64,000 nt of DNA, taken from positions 117,498,309 to 117,562,308 of the forward strand of contig JAUMIR010000002.1 of NCBI GenBank assembly GCA_030847615.1. Reading direction: 5' to 3'. The notes under the pieces are model-generated. The model was not told the DNA's origin, searched no databases, and worked only from the letters and a program-made list of their open reading frames with translations. A program made the translations under genes and the position numbers. Positions 10,418-20,772 of this stretch are shown here, one piece after another. The DNA is from Gambelia wislizenii (lineage: Eukaryota > Chordata > Lepidosauria > Squamata > Crotaphytidae). Every line of letters starts with the position of its first letter. Position 1 is the first letter of the stretch.

Positions 10418-10508
10418 ATTGCTGAACTGCAACTCCCAGCATTCCTCCCCATTAGCTATGCTGGCTATGGCAGCTGGGATTTGTAGTCCAACAACATCTG
10501 GAGGACTG
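10418..10508. repeat. Short fold-back repeat
   Basis: CTGAACTGCAACTCCCAGCA is answered by CAGCTGGGATTTGTAGTCCA as an imperfect inverted repeat. Relatives or half copies occur at 16186-16262, 19546-19660, 37426-37522, 40670-40775 and 42279-42402. Confidence 0.55.
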
Positions 10509-10509
10509 C

Positions 10510-10582
10510 AGCCTGCCTTATTTATTTATTTATTTATACCCCGCCCTTCAGCCACAAGGCTATCAGAACAACTTACAAATTA
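10510..10582 (-). repeat. 3' tail of L2-tailed SINE, minus strand
   Basis: TTATTTATTTATTTATACCC followed by GCCCTTCAGCCACAAGGCTATCAGA is the same tail as in the fuller SINE at 47899-48163. Only the tail remains. Confidence 0.7.
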
Positions 10583-10749
10583 TAAGAGGAGGATCAGGAG
10601 AAAGGAGAATCAAGTGAGATGGAAGATGAGAAAGACAAGGAAGGGAATAAAGAGAATGATGAAATAGAACTATAATAAACAAAGATACTTGATTTGATGG
10701 TAAATATACATTGATATATATATAAGAGATAAATTAAATAAATATAAAA

Positions 10750-11693
10750 ATGGAGAATAAAATTATCTCATGGAATGTTAAAGGACTGAATTCTAATTAC
10801 AAAAGAAAACAATTTTTTCATTATTTAGAAAAAATGAGACAAGATATAGTATGTTTACAAGAAACCCGTATCAGAGAATCAGACATTAAATATTTGAGGA
10901 ATATTAAATCGGGAGAGAATTTTATAGCTTCCAATAAAAAGAAGAAGAAAGGGGTAGCCTTATATGTACATAAAAAATTTGATCCAAGGATACAGTTTAA
11001 AGATCCTGAAGGATCTTATACAGGGGTGGAAATAAAATGGGAAATAAACAGGTACTAGTGATAGGAATATACACTCCTATTGAAAAGAAGGATTTCTTTT
11101 TCAGAAGATTGATAAAAGAAATTGAAAAAGCAGAAATTGAAAATCTATTGCTCTTAGGAGATTGGAACGGGGTTATAGATCCAAGTATAGATAGATTATC
11201 AACAAAGATTATTAGGAAAAACCAGGGCAAACTTCCTAAAAGATTCTTTGAATTGATGAAAGAACAAAACTTAATAGATGTGTGGAGGTGGAAGTATCAA
11301 GATGCCAAGGCTTATACTTTTTATTCGGATGTGCACCACACACATTCTAGGATAGACATGTTCTTATTATCAAAAAATCTACTATCAACAGTAAGGAGTA
11401 TGGAAGTTCTGCCAAAGTGGATTTCAGACCACAATCCAATTCAATTAAAACTAATGGAAAGAAAAAAAGAGTTCAATTGGAGATTGAACGACAATATTTT
11501 AAAAGATGAAGAGGTTTTGAAGAAAGCGAAAGAAACATTGAGATTATATTTCCTAGAAAATACAACAGAAGATTTAAGTTTAAACACTATTTGGGAAGCA
11601 AGCAAATCAGTTATGCAGGGTTTTTTTTTTAATAAAACAAGCAATAGAACGAAAAAGGAAAATGAAGGAAAAAGAACAGAAACTTCTGAATGA
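10750..11693 (+). pseudogene. L1 ORF2 endonuclease domain (frameshifted)
   Basis: The first frame (10750-11058) starts MENKIISWNVKGLNS and contains DIVCLQETRI, both typical AP-endonuclease motifs. A shift near 11040 moves to the next frame (to 11693), which has LLLGDWNGVIDPSIDR, HSRIDMFLLS and ISDHNPIQLKL, covering the catalytic Asp/Asn and the terminal SDH motif. The enzyme would nick target DNA to prime reverse transcription. A T11 run near 11621 produces a spurious FFF stretch and another frame change at the domain's end. The ATG at 10750 is in the expected L1 ORF2 context. Confidence 0.85.
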
Positions 11694-12546
11694 AATAGCA
11701 CTAAGAGAAGAGAAGCTGAGAAACTCACCGGAAGATAAAAATACGAAAGAAGAGTTCAAATTGTTAACCAAACAAATACAAGCCTTACAGACTGAAGAAG
11801 TAGAAACATCAATGAGATTAGCACGACAAAAATACTTTGAGACAGCGAATAAAGTAGGGAAGTGGTTGGCACAAAGGCTTAAACAAGTGAGAGAAAAGAA
11901 AACAATAACTGAGATAATGTATAAAGGGAAAATAACAACAAACAGTAATCTGATCAGAAAAGGATTTCAGGAATTCTATGCTAAACTGTATGATGACCCA
12001 TCAATGAAAAACATTGACAACGATAAAATAGAATCATTTTTAGAAAATCAGAAGATCATGAAGCTAACAATGGAACAGAAACAAAATCTAAATAGTAATA
12101 TAACGATGACAGAGGTAGTGGAAGCTATCAGGAAAATGAAAACAGGCAAAGCCCCAGGTCCTGATGGATTCACGGCCCTTTACTATAAACAAATGGAAGA
12201 TGTATTGGCTATACACCTATATAAGATGTTCAATAGAATAAAAATGGATGGGATCCTGAAGACTTGGAGGGAAGCACACATCACGATGATACCTAAGGAG
12301 GATAAAGACTCAAAAGGCCCTAAGAATTATAGACCCATTTCATTATTGAATTGTGACTACAAAATCTTTGTTTCAATTTTAGCCGAAAGACTGAAAAAGA
12401 TCCTTTCTGAGATAATACAAAACGATCAAAATGGTTCTTTGACTAGCAGATATCCCAAAAATAACATAAGAACAATAATCGATCTTCTAGAGTTCTATGA
12501 GGGTCACAATGAGAAAAACATAGCCATGTTTTATTATAGACGCTGA
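11662..12546 (+). pseudogene. L1 ORF2 linker and RT fingers/palm start
   Basis: A lysine/glutamate-rich linker is followed by the RT entrance: MKTGKAPGPDGFTALYYK, WREAHITMIPKEDKD, NYRPISLLNCDYKIF. A stop near 12544 follows a one-base shift; the next frame begins with DAEKVFNKI, where L1 normally has DAEKAFD, so the first catalytic Asp codon position is kept but the neighbourhood is altered. It is not functional in this form. Confidence 0.85.
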
Positions 12547-12550
12547 AAAG

Positions 12551-12702
12551 GTGTTCAACAAGATAAAATGGAATTTCATGAAGAGGTTGCTGGTAAAAAT
12601 GGATACGGGAGAAAGTTTTATCCACTGGATAAATCAGATATACGAGAATCAAGAGGCTCAACTTCTGATAAATGGAGAGAAAACTGGAAAAATTCAGATT
12701 AA
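12551..12702 (+). pseudogene. L1 ORF2 RT segment before the nested insertion
   Basis: WNFMKRLLVKMDTGESFIHW and QLLINGEKTGKIQI are the L1 RT region leading to the xNGxRQGCPLSP motif. The segment is interrupted at 12703 by the nested L1; its frame continues at 13086. Confidence 0.8.
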
Positions 12703-13069
12703 GATTTATGATACTGAATATTTGAAATTGATGGGATAGAAAACGAGATATTAAGAATTAAAAGGATCAGAAAGAATTGGCAGACAGATAGAGAATTACT
12801 TTTGACAGAACAGATGAAACAACAGAGTACGGAAAGAAAATAATTAACAGAAGGCCATATATTGGTATTGACGGAAAGAGAGGTTGTTATTCCAAAAATA
12901 CCAAACATACAGGAGGTCTGATGGGGATTTATGTTTATTACAATACTAAGGAAATCATATGAATATGTATGATATGTGATTATATGTATGTATGTATGTT
13001 TTTGTTGTTGTTGTTACATTGTGGATGTTATAAATAAATAAAGAATATATTAAAAAAAAGAAAAAAAAA
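12703..13069 (+). mobile_element. 5'-truncated L1 insertion nested in the older L1
   Basis: It is flanked by perfect 16-bp direct repeats GAAAAATTCAGATTAA at 12687-12702 and 13070-13085. It ends in an A-rich tail (TTAAAAAAAAGAAAAAAAAA). The content is a 3' UTR-like sequence with a TATG/TTG simple repeat and AATAAATAAAG. The host L1 reading frame is continuous across the site if the insert and one repeat copy are taken out, confirming insertion into an existing L1. Confidence 0.9.
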
Positions 13070-13085
13070 GAAAAATTCAGATTAA

Positions 13086-13258
13086 TAATGGTGCGAGACA
13101 GGGATGCCCGCTCTCTCCCTTGCTCTTTATTATAGTTATAGAAGTATTGATAAACAGCATTAAGAATAATGGGAAAATTCAAGGAGCAAGGATAAAAGGA
13201 CATGAGTTTAAAATAAACGCCTACGTGGATGACTTAGTCATCTTTCTGGAAGATCTTT
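13086..13258 (+). pseudogene. L1 ORF2 RT catalytic region after the nested insertion
   Basis: NNGARQGCPLSPLLFIIVIE and then INAYVDDLVIFLEDL. The catalytic pair is at 13228-13233; L1 elements usually have FADD here and this copy reads YVDD. A stop follows at about 13258. Confidence 0.8.
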
Positions 13259-13261
13259 AAA

Positions 13262-14909
13262 ACAACTTAAGGAGCTAGGCAAAACTCTGGAAGAATTCTC
13301 AAGGATAGCGGGTTTTAAAGTAAACAAAGATAAAACGGTGGTCTTAACTAAAAACATCTCAAAATTACAAGAAGAACAAATATCTAATGAAACTGGGTTT
13401 AAGATTGAGAGAAAAGTAAGGTATTTAGGGGTATGGATTACAAAAAGAAACATGGATCTATTTGAAAACAATTATAACAAACTATGGAAAGAGATTAAAT
13501 CTGAGTTTATCAAATGGGCTAAATTAAAGTTATCATTACTAGGAAAGATAGAGGCAATTAAAATGAACATCTTGCCCAGATTCATGTATCTCTTTCAAAA
13601 CTTACCTATTATACACAACACCAAATGTTTTAGTACCTAGCAATCTGAAATCTCGAAATTCTTATGGGCTGGGAAAAAGCAAAGAATAAAATGGAAACTG
13701 CTAATAGACAAAAAGGATAGAGGGGGTTGTGCACTCCCAGAATTACGAATATATTTTCAGGTGTGTGCGCTATTCTGGATAGAGGATTGGATCTTTCTTA
13801 AAAATGACAGATTGCTGTCTTTGGAAGGGTTCGATCTTCGGTTCGGGTGGCACGCATACTTGTGGTATGAAAAGAGGAAAGAACACAAAGGATTTGATAA
13901 TCATGTATTAAGAAAAGTGCTATATAAAATATGGGTTAATGTAAAGAAACAATTTTGTAGAGAAATACCTTTGTGGATCTCTCCTGAAGAAGCCTTTTTT
14001 GGAAGAACCAAATAAAAAAATGTACCATGGATCAAATATCAGGATCTAGTGAATAAGAATACTCAGGGGCATATCCAAATATATACTAGGGAAAATCTGG
14101 ACATGAAAGGTTTCAGGTTGAATTGGTTCTCCTACAAACAAATATATGAAAGATTTAAAATGGACCATAAAATAGAAAATTTCGATATGGGGAAGAATGA
14201 ACTAGACAAAATAATATTTGATAATCAAAAGCATCATATTGCAAAATATTATAATATTTTTTTAGGCAGAGAACTGGAGGATGAAACTATAAAAGAGCAA
14301 ATGATCAAATGGTCCCAAGATATAGGAGAACCAATAGCACTAGAGAAATGGGAGAAAGCTTGGAGAGATACCCAAAAATTTTCTCTTTCTCAAAATCTAA
14401 AAGAAAATTACTTGAAATTTTTTTATAGGTGGTATCTTACTCGGGTTAAATTAGATAAGATGTACAAAATTGGAAACCAGAATTGTTGGAAATGTGAAAA
14501 GGTCAGGGGAACTCTATTTCATATATGGTGGAACTGCCCAAAAACCAAACATTTTTGGAAGAAAATACACTATAAGATCTCAGAAATAGAAGACATAAAA
14601 TTTCCACTAAAACCAGAAATATACTTATTAAATATGGTGGACGGAATAAAAGAGAAAATCAAAATAGGCTCCTGGACGGTAGTCCTCTACATGATTACAG
14701 CAGCGAGACTCCTATTTGCTTCAATGTGGAAAAAGAAAGATTTACCAACGCTTGAAGACTGGCTAATAAAACTCAGTGAAATGATGGAAATGGACAGGTT
14801 AACAACACTTTTAAAAGACAAGACAAATAAGGTCATAGAAATTGAGTGGGAACCTATAAAAAGGTATTGGAAACAATATTGGGTTAATTTGGAAAATCTA
14901 GATTTATAA
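13262..14909 (+). pseudogene. L1 ORF2 C-terminal half with Cys motif
   Basis: Pieces at 13262-13640, 13761-14015 and 14049-14909 read in order: VRYLGVWITKRNMDLF (post-RT), KLSLLGKIEAIKMNILPRF, a stop at ~13637, then the C-terminal domain. The long final piece has CWKCEKVRGTLFHIWWNC, the L1 C-terminal cysteine motif, and FWKKIHYKI. At least three lesions separate the pieces. The domain contributes to RNA binding in active L1s. Confidence 0.85.
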
Positions 14910-15436
14910 TAAGAAATTATACAAACTATGTATAAATAGGTATAAATGTATACATGTATATGTAGGCGTACATATACATATATTAAGAATTATAATTCAA
15001 CTAAAATTTGTATAATACACCAAGTTTAGAGGTAACAAATGGCTATGGAGAAAATAAGGATTTCTGAGCATATATGCACATGTATAGGTATACAGATATA
15101 TATGAGAATATATGTGGAAAATAAGAACAAGTAAATATATCCCTGACAGATCCAAGGGGGGACTCCGTGGAAGTGAGAAAACAGAATAAGAGACAAGTAT
15201 AACTATGTAATGGAACTATGTAATGCAAAAATGTTGAAGGAAAAATAGGTGATATGAGAAGACAAGTTCCATAATAATGTACATTTTTTTTCTGATTAAT
15301 TTGTCGTTTAATTTCTTTTAGGAATGTAACAATGGAGGTTGCATGCACTATAAGAAAATATACTCATTATAATGTCTCTGATAAGGTTAATGTATGTTAC
15401 CGGAATAAAAATAAATTAAAAAAAAACCAAAAACAA
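14910..15436 (+). repeat. L1 3' UTR and A-rich tail
   Basis: AT-rich with many TATATG-type units and ending ATAAAAATAAATTAAAAAAA. A short CAAAAACAA follows before the CT repeat that belongs to the next element. Confidence 0.7.
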
Positions 15437-15466
15437 TTTCTCTCTCTCTCTCTCTCTCTCTCTCTG
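15437..15466. repeat. CT/GA microsatellite (tail of minus-strand Vingi copy)
   Basis: About 13 CT units directly abut the 3' hairpin of the minus-strand Vingi-like copy, so on that strand they are its GA tail. Confidence 0.8.
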
Positions 15467-15990
15467 GCTTTTCTTCGCAAACGAAGATTCAGGAAGGACA
15501 CATCCCGCGCTTTCTGCAAGCACGTTGATGACTAAAAAGGCCAATCCGAGATAGACAAGTCCAGTTGCAGAACGCACAGCAGAAGGTGTCCTTGGGTGAT
15601 GATTCTGGGTTGTGATTCTTTCTGCATTGTCGTTTCTCTTCAAGACTTGTTCGGCGTGAGTTCTCAAATAAGGCTGCAGCATTGTGGATACTGCGTCTCC
15701 AAGCCTTCCGATGTGAGGCCATGGCGGACCATTGTTGGTGATCAATTTGGCCAAGCCTGAGATGTTGTTTCAGGGAGTCCTTGTATCGCTTTTTTTGGAT
15801 CGCCCCTCTTATGCTGATCCGTGGCGAGTTCACCATAGAGTACTATTTTTGGGAGACGATGGTCCTCCATCCTAGAAACATGCCCTGCCCAGTGTAGCTG
15901 TGTTCTCAATATCATGGCCTCAATGCTGGTGATCTCTACTTGCTCAAGGACAGCAGCATTCGTCACATAGTTAGTCCAGTGTATATTTAG
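15466..15990 (-). mobile_element. Vingi-like LINE 3' end, minus strand
   Basis: The minus strand encodes the end of the same RT ORF as 2355-4598: RTQLHWAGHVSRMEDHRLPK, a frame shift near 15800, then RYKDSLKQHLRLGQIDHQQW and the C-terminal finger CAFCNWTCLSRIGLFSHQ. The 3' hairpin TCTTCG-TTTG-CGAAGA is kept. Severe 5' truncation leaves about 525 bp. The DNA is strongly similar to the 4.1-4.6 kb copy. Confidence 0.85.
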
Positions 15991-16062
15991 GATTGTAGCA
16001 ATTTACACATCTACACTGCATTAAGCAGTTTCCAATGTGTGTTAGCTAATCTGCTCTTGAAC
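15991..16062 (-). repeat. Fragment of L2-tailed SINE
   Basis: GCAATTTACACATCTACACT and AAGCAGTTTCCAATGTGTGT match the SINE at 47975-48022 almost base for base. Only the middle is present. Confidence 0.75.
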
Positions 16063-16185
16063 AGATTCAGGCACTTACTGTTGCAGTCACCTTTTGTGCT
16101 AAAGCTTTGAGGAAAGACCTTTTGTGAAGCCGGACAAATGAAGAGTCAAAATGGAGACCTTTGGGGAAGCCTTCCCCAGAATCGC

Positions 16186-16262
16186 ATCTTCCAGATGTGT
16201 TGGACTGCAGCTACTAACATCCTTGGCCAGCATGACCATGTTGGCTGGGGACCATGGGAATC
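16186..16262. repeat. Fold-back repeat fragment
   Basis: CCAGATGTGTTGGACTGCAG and GGCCAGCATGACCATGTTGG recall the other short fold-back copies. Diverged. Confidence 0.4.
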
Positions 16263-16501
16263 CTACTCTGACACAGGGGAAGGGTCCTAGGCTGGGGTTA
16301 AGGCAACACTAACATTTGAGAAGCCTGGGCATTCTTTTGCTGAGTGATGCAAAGGAGGGTTCCTTTTCACTTTTTATTTATTCTACAAATAAGTAGGAAG
16401 CTGGCATTAATGAAAATACATTCAGGTTAGAACTTTGGGGGAGGGGTGGAGTGGGGTTTAAAATTCTCAGGGCAAAATCAGCCACAGCTACTACAGTTGT
16501 A

Positions 16502-16718
16502 CAGTGAGCCCTCAGTATCTGCTGGGGTTTGGTTGCAGGATCTCCCATGGATACCAAAATCCATGGATGCTCAAGTCCCATTGTATACAATGGTGTAGTA
16601 AAATGGTGTCCTTTATATAAAATGGTGAACAGCAGGTTTCACCCCCACCCTGAATATTTTCAAGCCATGGTGGGTTGAATCCATGGATGCAGAACCTGTG
16701 GATACAGAGATCTGACTG
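16502..16718. mobile_element. Tigger-like MITE, copy 1
   Basis: It is flanked by TA (16500-16501 and 16719-16720). The left terminus is CAGTGAGCCCTCAGTATCTG and the right, read inverted, CAGTCAGATCTCTGTATCCA. The interior has ATGGATACCAAAATCCATGG and CCTTTATATAAAATGG. These are the marks of TcMar-Tigger derived MITEs. No transposase. Confidence 0.85.
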
Positions 16719-16851
16719 TATATTAAAGTGGATGTGTGTACAGGAAGGCACTGGCTGTTTGTGGACCCAGGGCCATATCAGCAGGTCATGCAGGAAGGCT
16801 TATGATACAATGCCCTATTTCCATCAGAGCTTGAGGAATCATAGAATCAAT

Positions 16852-17442
16852 GGAGATTTTCACATGGGGCGTATGCTGCAGGGCAGGCACGGAACAGGGT
16901 CAATAAAGGGGCTGTCATTCAGACGACTTTGACCCCTTCCGTCCTGCTCCCATCCTGCTCCCGGGATATTCTATTCACGGCGAAACATCATGAATAGAAC
17001 ACTCCTTCCATGCCTGTCATGGAATCAGGGACATGGGAAACAGAGCCCCATCCCTGTTCCGCAATGACAGGCACGGGGGAGGAGCTCCATGGTAGGCATT
17101 TCCTGCCATGATTGGCAGGAAGTGCCACCCTTCTCTCCCCTCCGGGTTCCTTGTTTTATTTTAAATTTATTTTTTTCTTCCCCCCCCTGTCTTTGACAGC
17201 TGGGGGGGGGTTACTTTGAATTTCCCTCCCGCTCATTCTCTAGTGAGAATGAGCGGAATTTCCCCTGGCCGGTTGTAAAAGCAGCCTTTTACATTTATGG
17301 CCGGCTGGAAAGAAGGGAGGATGCCCATTCCTGGAGTGGAATGGAGGTAAGTGTTTGAACATGTACCTCCATTCCATTGCAGGAATGGGAGAGGAGGTGG
17401 CAGGGCAGCAACAGGGCATTTTGGCCCCATCTGAAAATCTCC
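16852..17442. mobile_element. Harbinger-like MITE, copy 2
   Basis: Termini GGAGATTTTCACATGGGGC and inverted GCCCCATCTGAAAATCTCC. The interior parallels 7348-7979 (CCCCTTCCGTCCTGC, AAAAGCAGCC, TTTATGGCCGGC). It is inserted in the CR1 3' end. Flanking triplets read AAT and ATA, so the target duplication is not clean. A poly-G/poly-C stretch lies near 17185-17212. Confidence 0.75.
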
Positions 17443-17734
17443 ATAGAATTGGAAGAGACCACAAGGGCCATCCAGTCCAACCCCCTGCCATGCAGGAATA
17501 AACAATCAAAGCATTCCCAACAGATGACCATCCAGCCTCTGTTTAAAAACCTCCAAGGAAGGAGACTCCACCACACTCAGAGGCAGTGCATTCCACTGCT
17601 GAACAGCTCATACTGTCAGGAAGTTCTTCCTAATGTTTAGGTGGAATCTCTTTTCTTGTAGTTTGAGTCTATTGCTCCATGTCCTTGTCTCTGGAGCTGC
17701 AGAAAATCAGCTCTGAAATCAGCTTTCTTAAAGT

Positions 17735-18609
17735 CTAGAAGGCAAGTCTGACTACACTTGGCTTCCCCTTTTCTTCTGTATAACAAACTCTAGGAGAACA
17801 TGGTCACTCTCTGCTAAGGAGCCCACCCCATTAACCAGATCATCTGTTGGTTAGGATCAAATCTAAAATAGCTGACCCCCTTGTTGCCTCTTCCAACTTC
17901 TGGACAATGAAATTGTCTGCTAGGCAAGTGAGGAATTTGTTGGACCTTACATTTTTGGCACAGTTGGACTTCCATCAAATATCAGGATAGTTAAAATCCT
18001 GCATTATTACTACATTTCTCCTGACTAAATGCACGGTCACCTGCTCCAGGAAGGTATTATCCAAGTCCTCAGTTTGGCTTGGAGGTCTGTAGTAGACCCC
18101 CACAATGACATCCTTGCTGTTTCTCTCCCCCTTGATTTTTACCCAGATGCTCTCAACCTGGCTTCTAGGATTTAAGTCATGGATCAGTTAACAGGTGTAC
18201 TCTTCCTTAATGCTACTCTACCTCCCTTCCTGTTTGGTCTATTTCTCTGAAATAGGTTATACCTCTCTATTACTACATTCTAGAATTATAGACTCATCCC
18301 ACCAGGTTTCAGTGATGAAACTCGCCAGGTTTCATGAGACTCATCCCACCAGGTTTCAGTGATGCCTATTAAATATTTGCTTTGCTGTGCTAAGAGTTCA
18401 GGTTCATCTTGTTTATTTCCCATGCTCTGTGCATTAGTATTGAGACATCTAAGACCATGGGCCATTCCCCCTATCTGCCTTTTAATGCTTTTATTCCTCC
18501 CACTGTTGGGTTCTTGTACTATTTGCCTTGTTGTCTGTATAACATTTGGGCTATTATCTCCAGCACTTGATGAACTCCTCTCCTCATGAATACTGTCTCC
18601 CTCCCCCAC
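17735..18609 (-). pseudogene. CR1 ORF2 endonuclease remnant
   Basis: The minus-strand frame from 18609 contains LRCLNTNAQSMGNKQDE and YLIGITETWWDES, the CR1 endonuclease start. Further on, interrupted by stops, come motifs for GVYYRPP, an NYPDI block and the [10 protein letters not shown] region (17830-18110). A LDFKKADF block near 17740 marks the linker to RT, after which the sequence jumps to the element's 3' end. A local tandem duplication at 18290-18362 (ACTCATCCCACCAGGTTTCA twice) disrupts the frame. Confidence 0.75.
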
Positions 18610-19545
18610 ACAACTCAGTTTAAAGCCCTCCTGCTCAGATCCTTCAGACTCTTACCAAAATCATTCCTGCCAGCTGCTGTGAGGTACAACCCATCCTTTA
18701 CCAGTAGCTCACATCCATGAAACCACATCCCATGGTCCAGGAAGCCAAACTGTTCCCGGTGGCACCATCTTCTCAGCCAGTTGTTCTCCACCACTATTTT
18801 TCTCTCCCTTCCTGGGCCATGCCTTTCCACTGGAAGGACAGACAAAATGACTACCTATACATCCAAGTCCTTCAGCTTCCTACCCAGAGCCTCATAATCC
18901 CTTTTGATATTCTGAAGGCTATGCCTTGCAGTATCATTGGTTCCCATGTGGACCAAAAGGAAGGGATAACAGTCAGTGGGCTTCATGAGTCTCATTAGCC
19001 TCTCTGTTACATCACGGATTTTTGCTCCTGGGAGACAGCACACCTCTTGAAACATCTTATCAGGCCCACAAACTACTGATTCTGTACCTCTCAGCAAAGA
19101 GTCTCCTATCACCAACACACACCTCCTCTGAGGATTGGCAGAGGCCAATCTGTGTGCTGAACTGTCCAAGGTCTCATGCACATTCTCTGAGGCCTGGCTC
19201 TCCTGCTCTTCTTTCTTTTCCTTGTCACCACTGACAAGGGAGAGAGCTTCAAACTGGTTCTGTATTGCCAAACTCATAGAAAGGCCCCTGCTCCTTCTCC
19301 TTCTATGAGTCAGATTCTTCCAGACATCAACCTCTTGTGTATCAGAACTACCCTCGTCCACAGAGACATCCCCTGCATGTTCCTGAACCAGGACCTTCTG
19401 CTCTGCTCTGTGTAAGAAAACCTACTACTCCCTAATATGCTGTATAGTGGCTAATCAGGCCTCAAGTTGCTGGACCTTCTCTTCCAGCAACACCACCAAC
19501 TTGTGCTTGCTGCAGGTGTAGCTCTGCACATCCACAGGCAAAAAG
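18610..19545 (-). pseudogene. CR1 ORF1 with SGNH/GDSL-like esterase domain
   Basis: CR1 ORF1 proteins carry a coiled coil and, in many vertebrate lineages, an esterase of the SGNH type. The N-terminal part near 19420-19545 has a VVLLEEKVQQLEA coiled coil with a stop. The 18855-19361 frame has CVLVIGDSLLRG, the GDS serine motif at 19098-19106, and HMGTNDTA at 18933-18944, the GTND block. A shift near 18850 leads to 18615-18845 with LPVERHGPGR and LYLTAAG, where the family has DGLHLT with the catalytic His; this copy reads YLT, so that His appears lost. Dead copy; membrane or RNP role of the domain is not settled. Confidence 0.8.
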
Positions 19546-19660
19546 AAGTTACTTTTGGGAAGTTACTTTTGGGACTGCAACTCCCAGAATTCTCCAGCCA
19601 TCTGAGGGATTAAGGTCCAAATGAGTTATAGTTCCAAAAGGTAATGTTTTCAAGTTCTTT
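19546..19660. repeat. Fold-back repeat fragment
   Basis: GGGACTGCAACTCCCAGAAT is mirrored by GAGTTATAGTTCCAAAAGG. It includes a small direct repeat GGGAAGTTACTTTTGGGA-like at 19552-19572. Confidence 0.5.
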
Positions 19661-19899
19661 CCCTAATGTATATTTGGTTCCTACATATTACCCTGAAGGT
19701 GGCTTCTCATGCAACTGATTTGTACTTGGATACAGACACCTGAGCAGCTAATTCAGACAGTATGTCTACTGTGAAGGGTATATGCAGGTATTGGCCAAGA
19801 TCCTGATCAGTGACTGTGGAATGTAAAGCTCTGCCAGGGTATGTCCGCTGGGCTTCCCCTTGCAGACCCAAACCGTACCAACCCCACTCTCCTCCTCCA

Positions 19900-20772
19900 A
19901 TAAAACACATACGCCAGAGGTAGTATACAAATTGTATTGAGTACATATCAAGAGGTAGTTATACAACTTGTATTGATTACATATTCAGAAAATTGGTTAA
20001 ATACAGGTTAGTAGATAGATGTTGTTGGCAATAATATAGCCGCAACTTGCAGATGGCTGCGCAATGGTTGGCAACAAGGCATGGGTCATACCATCATTGA
20101 CCCAACCCATGTTGGTCAATGGCTGCTAATTGGACCCTTCCGATTCTTATGGAGGAGAGAGGCAATGGCCAAGCTGCCCTGCCTGACACTCTTTCCTCCC
20201 CTGCAAACAAAATCGGTAATGAAGAAAAAGGGGGGGGGTCTCCGTGAACTTGAACTTAAACTTGACAGAGACCCCCCTTTTACCTTGATCATGACCCATG
20301 CCATCCGCCTACAAATTGCTCCAGTAAATGCTGGAGCACCCCAAGGGAGGGTGGGTGGGTCTTTGGCCAAATGCAGGAGGAGCTGCGGCAGAGCTGGCTT
20401 TTATCAGCTCTTTCGCAGCTCCTATTACCTCATCCAGCCACGCCTGGAGTGTGGCCAGATGTCCTTCCCCTTACCTGCCAGGAGCCAATCGGATGAAGGG
20501 GTCCCCCCGATTGGCTCCCGCCTTCCTGGCTCCTCCCAGCCCTGTGCATGCTGGGAAGAAGATGGGGAAGGCATGGCAGCCCCCACGGTGACTGTCCATG
20601 CGGTCACCAAGGTAGGAAAGGGGAGGCCGCCAGGAGGATTGTGGGGGCACCGGGTGGGCCACAAACAGGCCCGCCGGCCAGTGGCAAGCCCCCTTGTGCT
20701 GAAGGTGCTGAGGTGGACATAGCCAGTCCTTCCGCAACAACCAGAAAAGTATATACTCTGGCATTATGGTAG
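19900..20772. other. Unclassified GC- and CpG-rich block, possible mobile element
   Basis: CpG dinucleotides are far more frequent at 20040-20720 than in the neighbours, which suggests a recent arrival. The left side near 19908 reads CATACGCCAGAGGTAGTATAC and the right side, inverted from near 20765, CATAATGCCAGAGTATATAC, a plausible imperfect terminal inverted repeat. The left flank also has a near-tandem duplication of TATACAA-TTGTATTGA at 19930-19980. Long frames on both strands are composition artefacts; no domain is visible. It could equally be a solo LTR. Confidence 0.35.

Larger units (their letters stand above)
10585..15436 (+). mobile_element. L1-family LINE (tail of ORF1, ORF2, 3' UTR), containing a nested L1
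   Basis: About 4.85 kb. The first ~95 bp give an acidic peptide (EEDQEKGESSEMEDEKDKE) ending at a stop, which I read as the ORF1 C-terminus. A short AT-rich spacer follows, then ORF2 from 10750. ORF2 has endonuclease, RT and a C-terminal Cys motif but is broken by several indels and stops. The 3' UTR is AT-rich and ends in an A-rich tail at ~15420-15436. The second L1 at 12703-13069 is a later insertion. The 5' end is truncated inside ORF1. Confidence 0.85.
16835..19545 (-). mobile_element. CR1 LINE, minus strand, internally deleted, with a MITE inside
   Basis: Read on the minus strand from 19545: ORF1 with a coiled coil and esterase, the start of ORF2 with endonuclease, a jump near 17740 that removes the whole RT core, then the CR1 3' end (AAGAGATTCCACCTAAACAT, CCATGCAGGGG-type block, AATCATAGAAT terminal repeats). 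The Harbinger-like MITE 16852-17442 sits in the terminal ATTCTATG repeats. The 5' end stops within ORF1. Confidence 0.85.

Noticed and set aside
18855..19361. A host GDSL-type esterase gene
   Set aside because: The domain is flanked by CR1 coiled coil on one side and CR1 endonuclease on the other, with frame breaks; it is CR1 ORF1.
20081..20722. 213-codon open frame on the plus strand, with long frames on the minus strand
   Set aside because: It lies in a GC-rich block where stops are rare in every frame; no domain, and several overlapping frames are equally long.
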